From Medicago truncatula (taxonomy: Eukaryota > Streptophyta > Magnoliopsida > Fabales > Fabaceae): a stretch of DNA of 64,000 nt. Each line of letters starts with the position of its first letter. Position 1 is the first letter of the stretch. The notes beneath the pieces were generated by a model. The model had not been told where the DNA came from, did no database searches, and worked only from the letters and a program-made list of their open reading frames with translations. The stretch is from assembly GCF_003473485.1 (NCBI RefSeq), contig NC_053042.1, positions 8,886,501 to 8,950,500 on the forward strand, given 5' to 3'. The position numbers and the translations under genes were made by a program. Positions 11,881 to 23,007 of the stretch are shown piece by piece.

Positions 11881-13535
11881 TAAAATTTACGATAAGTTGT
11901 ATTTTTTTTCTTTTCTTACATTGAATTATTGTACTATTTAACGGTTTTCCTTCACTATTATTGACATTTACGCGAGTCTCATCATATTAACATGGATTTC
12001 TTCGTATTTATAAGATATGTTTGTCAACATATACATTTTTCAAATTAACAAACTATTATGGTGGAGTTTCCTTTTCTTATTTTTATTTTTCCAAGTCCCC
12101 CCATTTTTCTCTAGTGGTTAAAATATAATATAATTTACTTATAAAAGAATAGAGTTGGAATCCAATGATATCATGAGTAAGTCATAAGACTTACACCAAA
12201 CCAAATCTTAGTCATCCAATATAATGTATCAAATGATTCATAACATTTTATTATTCAAATTAAAATACCCTGATTGAGGCATGCGTGTGTGACTCCATGT
12301 TTGTTCTCTTCTCCAGCAAAAAAATTGGCGCAAAACTTAGACCAAACAAACATAGAAAAACGATAAGGCATAACAATGAAATTGTCTTCACACAACAATC
12401 AACAATAGCATCGTTCTCAAACAAACAAAGAGACACAAAGCAGACGGCGACAACAATAGAAATATAAATGTAAGTAATATTGATAATAAAGAAAGCGACA
12501 ATTAGTCAATTACATATATGATATATCCTAAATAGAGAACACAATTACTTAGTCAATTACATATATACCAAATATAATAGAAATGTCAGGTAGCCCGCAC
12601 ATATCGGATTTTCACTGCCTATCACTCGTGTCCCAGATTTTTTTTTTTTTTTTTTTACTGAATCGCTCGTATCCCAGATGTATCTGAAAAGTATCGGATA
12701 ATTGTTTTTTAAAAAAATAAAATTTAATATTCTTCTGATACGTATCGGGAAGTATCGATGCAGGATACGCAGGAATACGGTACTTCGTCTATTTTGAAGT
12801 ATTTGGGCTTCAGAGACCATCACTTAGCTAACTATATAAGAGCGGTTAAATTTAAAATTGTTGTCATTTATTTGTAAACAAAAAAAAAATCTGGGGTACC
12901 CAATCATTTTATAACACAAGGCACCCTGCTTCCAGCTTAAATCAACTACCATCTTAATAAAAATGACCTGACCTTAAAGTCTTAAACCTAGATTAACATG
13001 GGTTTAAAATGAAATGTGTTATGATAAAAGTAGAATGTTGGCAATGATCTAATGATTATAATTGATTGAAAATTTAAAACTTGTTGTCACTAGATTTTGA
13101 ACATATTTTAAAAAAATTATAGAAAAAATGCCACAATGTCATTTCATACATTATGAAGTTTTACGTTCTTTTGTGTGCACTATGTATGCCACAAACTGAC
13201 CTTACGTTCTTATATCACTTCACACATAAAAATTTATGGCTTGGTTTACCTACTAAGTTTAAGGTGCGTTTGTTTTACCTAATAACAATATACTACCAAA
13301 CTAACATTTGTTTGTTAAAAAAAACTAAAATACACACGTCAGTGTTAACTTACTAAAATTAATTCAAAAATAACACGAGAAAGTACTGTATAATTAATTG
13401 TTTTACATGCCCAATTGAAACTTAACTAAAAATACTGTTATCAACCAACCAAATCTGAAAGTAGCTGAGAACAAAATCAGGCAACCCTTGAAGCAGCTAC
13501 TAAACCGGCGTTGTTATAAATAACCCTGAATGCAG

Positions 13536-16500
13536 TTAATACTTTCTATATTTATTTTGGCGACCTCTTCCAGAATCATTGTCTCTATTACGTGAAAATT
13601 TGCCTCCTCTACCATACCTTCCTCCTCCCCTGAAAAGAGATTATATAATTAATATTCTAGTTCGAGTTTCACTACTTCCCAGTGATCCCAACAAATAGAG
13701 AAAAAAACATATTAAGGTTAAGAGATGGTTGCATTGCGTGCCACTTACCTTCCTCGGTTGCTGAAACTTTCTCTGCGTATATCTTGTTTACCACGAAGCT
13801 GGCTCCAGTATTGTTTTTCAGCTTCACCTGATTACATACCAATCAAGAATAAGTCTCGGCGTCTGTTTGGTTCAAACAAGAGGATATTTAATGAGATATC
13901 AATTTACATTTTAAATATTAGAACATTTTGTGAAATTTTCAATTCTCATGATATGAAGCGTGCTTATTCCATAAAAAAATCATTGTCACTGGAAACATTA
14001 AAAGAAAATACAGTAATTAAAACATGAAACCCAACTGATTGAAAAATTAGATGTAAAAGTAAAACTAACCTGTCACTGGATCTAGAGTAGCAATATAATT
14101 CTTCACAACTAAGCCCCCCTTTTCCGAAAGAGCTGCAGCAGCACGTGCTTTCTGAGCAGCTTCAGGTTCATCAAACCGAATGAATCCTGACTCATCTCCC
14201 ATATTGAAATCTATGTACTGTGCAATAAACAAGAATATAAAATCAATATACATGTCTTAAGCAAAGAAAAATTTAAAAAGTCAATTCTTAACAAAGATTA
14301 TTCAAAAAGTTACTTTTTAGTAATGTGAGTTAAAGATCTAAACCACGGTCAGGTTATTAAAGCAAAAGAAGGAAACTGTATCTTTCAAAAGTGCTAAAAA
14401 AGACAAGAGTTCTAAACAATAATAGATAGCTATGAAGTCATAGATAAATATCAAACCAAAGGAAGAAAGTCCCAACAGCTGGAGAAGGGGAAAAACCATA
14501 TTTACCTTAACATCACCAAACTTCTGAAAGACAACCTTCAAATCTTCACGTAAGACAACATCTGAGTCGTTCTTGAAAATAACAGCTGTTTTTTTCCCAG
14601 TTTCCTGGCCCTTTTCGACACCTTCAGTCACCTTTCCTTCACCTGCCCCATTGTTTTCTTGGCCCTTTTCTTCAACTTCGGTCTCCTTTTCTTCCTTCAC
14701 CCCATTTTTCTCTTGCTCCTTTTCTTCGCCTTCAGCCTCCTTTCCTTCGTTCACTCCATTGTTCTCTTTATCATTGTCATCATTTTCTGACATCTTTTGA
14801 TCACTTTCCTCAGCAGCAACTTCAGAGGGTTTTTGTTCATCTGTCTTGGTGACATCATTATTGTCATTGGCTTGTTGATCAGTGCTATTCTTTTCTGGAA
14901 CTTCATCTGAACTGCTCTTTAGTTTGAAGGCAATAACTAAGCCTTTAGGGTAGCTGCAACAACACAAATGAAGTCAATTAATTTGCTTTTATTTTATGGT
15001 TGGGGTACAGATTAAAAGAATTTCAGAATCTTACTCTTCTTCTGTATTGGTGTTATCCTCTTCGTGGTTTGAACCCACATTTTTACGAGATTTTTCATGC
15101 TTTTCTAATTCCTTTTCTCTTTCTGCGTCAAAGTCCTGCCTGCATCGAGTAAATATATATAATATTATTAGACAATTTATGCATATGCATATAGACAATA
15201 GACTGTATTACGCCCCAAAAATTCACAAGTTAGTAAAACCCCATTTTTGCAAGCTAAATGCAGAAATTGAAGTTTTTATACAGGGATGCCAGGAGAATCA
15301 TAATCACTCGCTCTAAAGCAACTACCATCAATTCCAGTTTTTTAATAAATATATATATTAATTGACACGTATTGTAATATATGTATTTGTCGAAACAATT
15401 TTGACAGAAAATATTGGATTATATACTCTTAGTTTTCTTCATATAAGACACTAATAACATACATCAGAAAAAAAAAACTTTATTTCATTAAAACTCATCA
15501 ACGGTCAGTAACTCAGTATTGAATCTATAAGCATGCTTACTTTGGCTTTAATTCTAGCTCAGCGCCTGCATACACTAATTTTTGCTTCAAAACATTTTGC
15601 ATTTCTTCATCTGATGAGAACTCAACAAGGGCAGTACCACAGAAGAACTTTTTGTCTCCAACATGACGGGGCAACCGAACACTGTTGACCTGAAATCAAA
15701 AACAAAAATGTTACATTTTTTGTTATACAAAATAATCAACTATTTTTTTATAATTCCAGACTATCCTCCAAACTATTTTTGTTAAATAAATATATAATTT
15801 AAAACCTTCAAATATTAACCAGGGGATTCAAATACCAGATTTATCTGAAAGAAATCTCATGTTTACCAAAATCATAGGTTATGCTTCAACTTTTCACCAA
15901 GAAATTTAATTAATATACATAAAGCATCATCACTCGGAGGCTAAGGTTAGCATACATGATGCATTCTGACTATAATAATGTTAGAATGTAAACCACGACG
16001 TTAACGTTAATATTTTTTTTTTGAAGGAAGCATTGATGTTAATATTACCTTGGCATATTGACCAAAGAAGGACTCCACTTCTTCAAGCTTCACAGTATAT
16101 TCAAATGGTGATGCAGCAATCGTTCTTATCTCAACCTGCTCAATTACCTCTTCTGGCTTGGGAAGTTCAGTAATCCTGCCAACTTTGCTCCCTGGAATGC
16201 ACGAATAGAATGACAGAAATAAGTAATAAGTTATGTGGTCATTCAACACAGAAACAAAATCTCACGTATGAGGTTAAATGTCTTCTTTTTCAATCTTAGT
16301 CTCACTCGCCCAAGAAACAAAATTTCAAGTGAGAAATAAACTAAACTTATGACCATCTACTCTTGTTTCAGAGCATAATCCGGAAAATTAATGATTCACT
16401 AAATGAAATTTATATCTATCGTGGTTTTCTTAATTAACGATAGATATAAATTTCATGTAGTGGATCATTAATTTAGAGTTAATCGAAGGTGACCTCGAAA

Positions 16501-18771
16501 TCAATGACCATACAACAGAACAGCATAAATCGAAGGTGACCATAGAACAGCATAATCTAAATTAATGGCCATGTATCGTTAATTTAGAGTTAGCAATAGT
16601 TTCAAAACATGAAATTTATGACCTTCATCATTAAAAATATAAACGTTGTAGAAATAAGAGATTCATATAAATATAGTTACTAGAGCTTTGCAAAGCAGTA
16701 TAGAAGGTGAAAGAAAACCACTATTGCTAACTTTAAATCAACCAGAACAGCAATCTCTCCTATTCTTAATTGGCTAGCAAAGTGAGAGGAAAAAACCACA
16801 CAACTATGTTTAATTAGAAGTTGCAGTAAAATAGATTCTTTAATCATGAATAGCACAAATAAATAACCTATTGCAGTTGCCTGATTAAAATGAATTTATT
16901 GCAAAACTAAATACAACAATTATACACAAAATGGATGAATGGATTCAAAAGAGAAAGAAACTGACCATCTTCCGATAGCTTGAGTGAAGCAGCATTTTTC
17001 AAAACTTCAGCAACAGCTTTGACAGTTTCTTCCTTAACATCAGCGGGCTTAGTATCATCAGCCAACTTAAGATGCTTTCGCATCCGATTGAAGGAACAAA
17101 GCAAAGCCAAACTAACCACTGTGTAGTTAGAATTTCAGTTAAGATCAACAACTAAAACAAAAACATGTTTAGCATTGATCAAATGAGAAGAAATTGGAAA
17201 GCTTATTTTCCCTGGTTTACATTTTGGTAGGATATCTCTGTAAGTGGGGCCTTTGGTACCACAGTGGCCCTACAGAGCATCCCAACAAACTATAGTCTTT
17301 AGGAGAAGTTGGCTCATATCGCGTATGTTATACTCCTGTTGTCAACATTGGGACCTGTGAAGCAACGACACAAACACGAACACTAGACACGATTCTGACA
17401 CATCAACACCGATGGTAATTTGAGAAAATACCAGAATTGGGTGCAATTACAGGTTTCGGTGTCAGACACAGACATGTGTGGGACACCGGACACGCTTTCG
17501 ATCAGACAAGTTTCGGTGCTACAAAGTTTAGGACTCTGTTAGTGGGTAACCTGTTGGTACATTTGTCAGCGCTTTGTGAGCCTTGAGACCTACCCTGACC
17601 CTAGTCAGCCCAAGGGACCCAACTCACCTAAACTTTTTTCTATAAAAAAAGAGTAATCTCCGCTAAGGTGCTTAGGTTGCAACTTAAACTCCTTACCCCT
17701 CCCCAAAGATGTGTTGTGGGGATTGAATAGCAGTCCCCCACAAGGTCAGCCGCTTACCAATCGAGTCACAACGACTAGGGTTTGCCTTACTTTTTATTGG
17801 TATTGACGAAATGAAAACCTCTTTCTCTTTTTATGTTTGTTACTAATTCTATGGTGCACAACTAATAGTGTCGTACCAGACAAGTTTTTTTCTTCACTAT
17901 TGGATCAAAAAGTCTCATCATATCTCACTTGATCCAATGGCGAGACTTATAAATTAAATGGTGGAAATAAACTTATATATGATACAACACCTATCTCACT
18001 TGTGCACCACAGAACTAACCCACTAAAACTGAATTGTATGGCTTGATTTTTCACGTACATATGAGAGTAAAGGCATACCCATTCCAAAAACAACAACAAA
18101 TGTAACTGCCAGATATCGACCTATGTTGCATAGGTACACAGGATATAGTACCCGGTATGATACAGCTACGAAAAATACAGCAATTTTAAAAAAATTAAAG
18201 TATGGGTACATCAATAAAAAAAACAAAAGTTTAGTTATATAATATAACATGAGAGCTAAAATGTTCAATTTACAACAAAAACATCAAAAAGTAAAAAATT
18301 AGAGAAAGCTACAAATTTCACTCAAAACAAGAAAAGTGGAGTCCGGCGCTACCAGACACTTACCTGGTACCGCCGGTACTTCACAATTTTCTGAAATGAT
18401 CGGTATATACACGTAACTATCTATCACTATCGTGTTTTATGTTGGCATTAAATAGTTTTCACTACCTTCAATTACATTAACAAAACCCTAGAAACCTAAA
18501 CCAAATTGATAACAAAACAAAAAGGTGAAAACAAAAAGGGGCAAAATGGTAAAAGGATACTTCCATCTTCACTTTCATTGACAGTTTTACTCAAGAAATC
18601 ATCTCTGGGAAGATTACTATCACTGAAATAAAACTCAACCTGTCGAATCAAAAACACAATTAGGGTAAATCAAAACGACATATGAGCAAAAAGGAAAACA
18701 CAAAAACGATGGTTACTAACCTGTCGAATAACTTTCTTGGTTGTTTCTTCGTCGAGTGAATGTTTCGCCAT
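13536..18771 (-). CDS. LA1: La protein (La motif plus two RRMs), 482 aa
   Basis: Ten exons: 18771-18721, 18639-18561, 17118-16966, 16191-16049, 15689-15541, 15139-15035, 14953-14506, 14217-14070, 13827-13749, 13629-13536 (1449 nt including the stop; all phases agree). The La motif spans about residues 4-90 (VEFYFSDSNLPRDDFL, DGMVSLALLCSFNRMR). RRM1 is at about 110-190 (FGQYAKVNSVRLPRH, GTALVEFSS). A long acidic linker follows, then a C-terminal RRM at about 346-435 (TAVIFKNDSDVVL, GFIRFDEPEAAQKAR). The basic Gly/Arg tail RGGGRYGRGG precedes the stop at 13536. La proteins bind the 3' UUU-OH of RNA polymerase III transcripts in the nucleus and also act as RNA chaperones. The linker has three tandem 18-residue repeats (290-343), making the protein somewhat longer than the roughly 430-residue Arabidopsis La1. 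Introns 2 and 3 hold repeats. Confidence 0.96.
14605..14766 (-). repeat. Three tandem 54-bp (18-residue) repeats within the La linker
   Basis: Residues 290-307, 308-325 and 326-343 follow the pattern E(N/K)NG-x-x-EGK-x-(A/T)E-x-x-EK-x-Q. All three are charged, probably disordered, and lie between RRM1 and the second RRM. Confidence 0.85.
16388..16471. repeat. Near-perfect hairpin in La intron 3
   Basis: A 35-nt left arm (16388-16422) and a 35-nt right arm (16437-16471) pair with two mismatches around a 14-nt loop. The arms share AAATTTATATCTATCGT in inverted orientation. Partial copies of the flanking words AATTTAGAGTTA and ATCGAAGGTGACC recur over 16470-16600. Confidence 0.85.
17640..17775 (-). 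mobile_element. SINE-like tRNA-derived repeat in La intron 2
   Basis: Read on minus it shows box A-like GTGACTCGATTGGTAAGCGG and box B-like GCTATTCAATCCC, with an A-rich tail (poly-T on plus near 17636). Just left of it (about 17340-17530) is a repeat rich in GTGTC/GACAC words, a relative of the one at about 25666-25815. Confidence 0.45.
17845..18016. mobile_element. 172-bp MITE in La intron 2
   Basis: The ends AATTCTATGGTGCACA and TGTGCACCACAGAACT are inverted repeats (14/16). An inner pair ATTGGATCAA / TTGATCCAAT extends the fold. I could not settle the target-site duplication. Confidence 0.65.
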
Positions 18772-19027
18772 TGATGAGAAAAAACTGGAGAGTGGCGGTA
18801 TGGGAGAGAAAGAGAAAGAGAGGGTGTAGGGTTTTGGAAAGAGTTTTAGGTCGTGTTTGGTTTTCGGAGGTTTTAAATATTCTCGTGTTCTAAATTTACT
18901 GTTCTAAATCGTGCTTGGATTTTTATTTTTTTTTTGGTCCATCGTGCTTGGATTTTCTATCCCAAGATAAAAAAATAAAAATAAAAACATGGTTAGACTT
19001 TAACATTCATTTTTGTATAAAAATAAA

Positions 19028-19428
19028 AGTTAAATATGTTTTTTATCTTATAAATGTTTTAACTTTTATCTTTAATTTTAAGTCAACTTATTGTATAATT
19101 CAAAATTTTGAATGATTTATTAAAGAATGTTCGGAATATTAAAATAATTTGAAAAAAAATAGATTTTTAAAAAATATTAATTAATATGAATTTTTAAGAT
19201 GTTTAATTCCTCATTTGTTAAAAAATTAAAACTTTTAAAAAAGAGAATTTTTTAATGTAGTAAACATGACTATTTTTTTTAAAAAAAAATTGTATAATAC
19301 ACGTGGGTTGACTTAAAAGAAAAGATCAAAAGTGGTGATATAAAACTTTTTGGACCAAAAGTTGAAAAAAAAAAAATAAAGAGACTAAAATGAAAAGTTG
19401 AAATATTTACGGATACAACAAACCCACT
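19028..19428. mobile_element. TIR element related to 1995-2418
   Basis: The left end GTTAAATATG with inner TTTTAACTTTTATCTTTAAT faces an inner AAAATGAAAAGTTGAAA and an end near ACAACAAAC in inverted orientation, separated by AT-rich DNA. Imperfect pairing; boundaries approximate. Confidence 0.4.
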
Positions 19429-19450
19429 TTCCCATAAAAATAAGGAAAAT

Positions 19451-19607
19451 GTTAACGAAAGCCCACAAGAGACTCTTTAAGAACTATAAGTGGTAAGTAT
19501 TTATAAAAATGCAAGTATTTAATGCACTAAATCGAAATATTTGACTTTTTTAAAGAATAATTGTTTATTTCGAAATGCTTAAAGAGTGTTTTAAGACACT
19601 TGCTAAC
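19451..19607. mobile_element. MITE with GTTAACGA...TTGCTAAC ends
   Basis: The left half (GTTAACGAAAG, AGACTCTTTAA) pairs with the right half (TTAAAGAGT, AGACACTTGCTAAC). A fragment of the same family (GCTAACGAGTGTCC, AGACACTCTTTAA) is at 24088-24118. Confidence 0.5.
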
Positions 19608-20279
19608 AAGATCCAAAAAATAATTAGAGAGTAAATCCTCGATTCATCATTTTTTTTTCTCGTGCTAAACCTCTGATTCCTATGAAAAAGGTACTAATGA
19701 TTCAGAGTTTGGTTGTGAGTTAAGTAAAACCTGACAAAATTGTTTTGCACATGAATAAAATTTGGATTATCTTGAACGATTCGTCATTTGGTTTAGCTCA
19801 TTAACCACTTGAGCCTTATCACCTGATTTCTCGATTCGTCATTTGAGATTATGGAGGTCGGACATTTACACCCTTAAAATTTGTGAACGAGGAGTGCCAC
19901 ACACGTATTTGGTGGAACTTATATAAATTTTAATCGATAGAATAGAATGTATTGATATGTATGTATTAGGGTATGTGCTCCTAATATTATTCATTTGGAA
20001 ATAGACAAAAAAATCGTGATTCTAAATTATACCGAGCAACACGATCCTTATGTTAACTTGCATCTAATTTAAGGTTATATTAGTATTGAATCGATATAAA
20101 ATGGTCAAGTTGATTCTAAAGGCGAGTGAATGGAATCTCAAACCTTTTTCATAAAAATTGAATATTCAATGAGATTCAATTTTCAATTAGGGCCTAACAA
20201 TCTAACAAATATTAGGTTTTAGAAGGAAAAAATTCACAACCTAGATTATAAAAATTAAAGTTTTAATTGATAGATATAA

Positions 20280-21080
20280 AGAGAAAGAACACATAGATAT
20301 ATAGTGGTTCACCTATACCAATGACTAAGTCAATTAAATTCCTTCGATAGCAAATGACAAGTGTTTAATACAATGTTTATACCAAAAATTGTTCCTTGAT
20401 AAGCTTCAACCTTGAACTTCAATCTTTGTGGGAATGAATCCAATTCTTGATCTCAAGAATTTCCTTCAAATCTTTATTGGAATCACTCTTGTCTAAGCAA
20501 GGCTATGAGCAACTAAACCATTGAGCCTCATTTGAATATTGACAAAATTTTGATTCCAAGATGAACAATTTGAATGAGAAACCCCAATTCTCAATTGAGG
20601 TGAAAGGATCACAATCCTCTACTCTAGGTAGCCAATTTTCCCCATATTGAAACCTTGAGAAAATCGCGCTCTAATGTACAAAGATTCAATCTAATCTAAG
20701 TAACTTTCAAGTATTCACAAATCATAAACAATTTCTAAGTGTTTTCAAAGAGATGAAGGAAACTAGTTTATGAGAAAAGAGTGAAGAAATTTAATGCATT
20801 TGAAAAACAGTGTTATGACTTATATAGTTTTTAGGAATAGAAAGGAATGAACTTTGTTAAAAAATAATGAAAATATAACTGAATCGATTCTACAAACATA
20901 AAGTTTTAGTGATTCGATTCACATATTCATAAAATCATAATAGTGAATCAATTCAAAGTTAAAAATGAATAGTAAATCAGTTCACATATTCATAACAATA
21001 GAGGAGTGAATCAATTCAATCAACAAAAAAAAAATCCTTCTTTTCTAAAACACAAAGTGAATAGATTCACATAGGAGACT
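20280..21080. mobile_element. Probable LTR-retrotransposon remnant with repeated GAATCGATTC words
   Basis: No coding capacity. From about 20870 to 21070 the words GAATCGATTC, GATTCGATTCAC and TGAATCAATTCA recur five or more times. Resemblance to LTR regions is inferred from composition and context; no paired LTR or primer-binding site was found. Confidence 0.3.
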
Positions 21081-21250
21081 ATAAATGTAATATGTTTATC
21101 AAACTTTTGTTTACAATTTTGTAAAACAAATATAACATTTTCAACCAAAAAATTGAAAATGTCAAAAACATTAATTTCATTGTTTTTAAAAGTGCATTAT
21201 TTAAAATTTGTTTTTTATACTTCCATATGTTTGTTAGAAATGAAATGGTC

Positions 21251-21671
21251 TTCCGATATCCTTCTTGCTGAGTTGTATGCCATTCATCAAGGGTTGTTGC
21301 TTGCTAAGGAGATGAACTTTCAAGAGGTTTTATGTTGCACAAATTCTCTCCATTGTGTTCAAATTCTTAAAGAGCTAACCCCTAGATTTTATAAGTATGC
21401 TACATTGATTCAAGACATCAAGGACCTCCTCAATCTTCATTGGCTAGCTTCCGTTGATCACACTCTTCGAGAAGGAAACAACTGTTCAGATTTCCTAGCT
21501 AAGACTGGTGCTTCTTCTACCTCGAAGTATGTTGTTCACACCTCCCCTCCGGCAAGATTATCTGATCTCTTAGCTTTAGACTCTGCGGGAACTTGGTTCC
21601 GTAGACTTCATTCTTTTATTTTTTTGTTCTCTTTTTTCCTTTGTTTCTCTTAGCTTTGTAACAAAAAAAAA
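21251..21671 (+). mobile_element. 5'-truncated LINE: RNase H-like (RVT_3) end with poly(A) and 13-bp target-site duplication
   Basis: An open frame encodes the C-terminal RNase H-like domain of a non-LTR retroelement (LLAELYAIHQGLLLAKEM, LHCVQILKE, HTLREGNNCSDFLAK) and ends TTTGTAAC followed by poly(A). The insertion is framed exactly by AAATGAAATGGTC at 21238-21250 and 21672-21684. At the usual catalytic position the protein reads CCTNSLHC rather than the common TDS, so Asp is replaced by Asn. The Met-initiated part upstream of 21251 is host flank, not element. Confidence 0.9.
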
Positions 21672-21806
21672 AAATGAAATGGTCATATATGCTACAAAGC
21701 TGAAAAATATTTTCAAAACGTAAACAGAGCCTAAACGGTATAGTGGAATTGCTTATGTCCTTATCATCATGTTGGATTTCTTTTCCTTAGCATATGAATA
21801 TTTATG

Positions 21807-22100
21807 GTGCGTTTGGTTTGCAAAACAGTAAATACTAGACATAACTGTATAAGACAGAACAACACAACACAAGATAGAAAAACACATAACAAATTTTTAT
21901 AGCATTGAATAATTTTTTTGTTTTAATTATATGATTTTTGGGGGACGAAATGCCATTTTGATATTTTAGACAAAAATATCAGTTTTTGTCATGTCCATTT
22001 CCTCCAGTTTGTCTTGTACCAGAAACAGTTTTACAAATCAAACATTGGACAATTGGAGTTGTTCTGTCTTGTCCTTCATTTTTTAGCAAATCAAACGCAC
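21807..22100. mobile_element. hAT-like MITE, 294 bp
   Basis: The ends GTGCGTTTGGTTTGC and GCAAATCAAACGCAC are inverted repeats (14/15). Inner words CAGAACAAC / GTTGTTCTG also pair. No coding capacity. Confidence 0.7.
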
Positions 22101-23007
22101 TCTTATAAGTCACCATTAGCTGCATGCATGATTATATAGTAGTCAATAGTAAGTCCGGTCCTTAGGGGTGTAAATAGCTCCACTGAACTAGGCCTCTCAA
22201 ATTTTGAGACTCAAAATATTTTTTTTATATAAACGCTTTAGTATAAGAGAAATATTACGAGTCAAATTGAAGATAGTTAAAGTCAATGTAGCTGAATTTT
22301 TCTCAACTATAAGTGAGACCATTTATGATTTAAAACTCCAACTAAATAACTAATTTTCTTTTTAAAATTATTAATTTAATTTAAAAGAAACACCTTAAGC
22401 ACGACAACTATTTCCTAGGGGCACTACCAAGGTAGTGCTCAATGCTCATAACATGAAAATGCTAGGCAAGCCACAAGCTCACCCACGACCACAATTTTAA
22501 ACGAGTAAATACAATTAGTCCAATTTTAACTGCCCACGATCCTAAGCATAGCAACATGATTGGTTCCTTTATTTTTCGGAATGAATTCACAATGCTCTCA
22601 TTCGAGACATATAGCATTGCTCTGAGAATTATTAGCCGAATCATCCATAACATGTTTCATGGAATATATATATATAATTGATGCCATAATGACACGACAC
22701 ATCTCATGGGGACAAACCAAATTCATAGCTTCCACTCTAATATATCATTAATAGCCTAAGTTCAAATAAAATAAGTCATCTCTTCTCTGCATGGTATGAG
22801 TATGACAGAACAGAACATATAACATGTAATCATTTATAGTATAGCTTCAAGTAATAAAAAATTCCCCAATCATTGTATATTGAGTAAAACAACATATCTG
22901 ACTCTTCGTGTGTGGAGAAGGCAAACAATAATAACGCCAAAACTTAGATAAATACATGAACCTCTCTATGCATCATATATATACTTGTAGAAAAAATTCA
23001 TCATATA

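Larger units (their letters stand above)
10874..13535. other. Intergenic between MYB3R promoter and La 3' end
   Basis: Contains MITEs at 11005-11171 and 11562-11880 and, at about 12590-12800, a degenerate repeat built of TATCGG/GTATC words with a poly-T run (about 12638-12656). No open frame here resembles a protein family. The rest is AT-rich with no feature I can name. Confidence 0.6.
18790..23007. other. Intergenic: La promoter side to TauE/SafE 3' end
   Basis: Mostly transposon debris, itemised separately: TIR element about 19028-19428, MITE 19451-19607, LTR-like block about 20280-21080, truncated LINE 21251-21671, MITE 21807-22100. The minus frame at 22653-22462 has no family likeness. 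From 22660 to 23007 I see only AT-rich sequence and the presumed 3' flank of the transporter gene. Confidence 0.6.

Noticed and set aside
14573-14800. 75-aa plus-strand frame
   Set aside because: Antisense shadow of the repetitive La linker (Ser/Phe/Pro-rich complement of Glu/Lys codons).
22462-22653. 63-aa minus frame with a Trp/Leu-rich end
   Set aside because: Looked at as a possible LINE piece but no motif could be matched; not supported.
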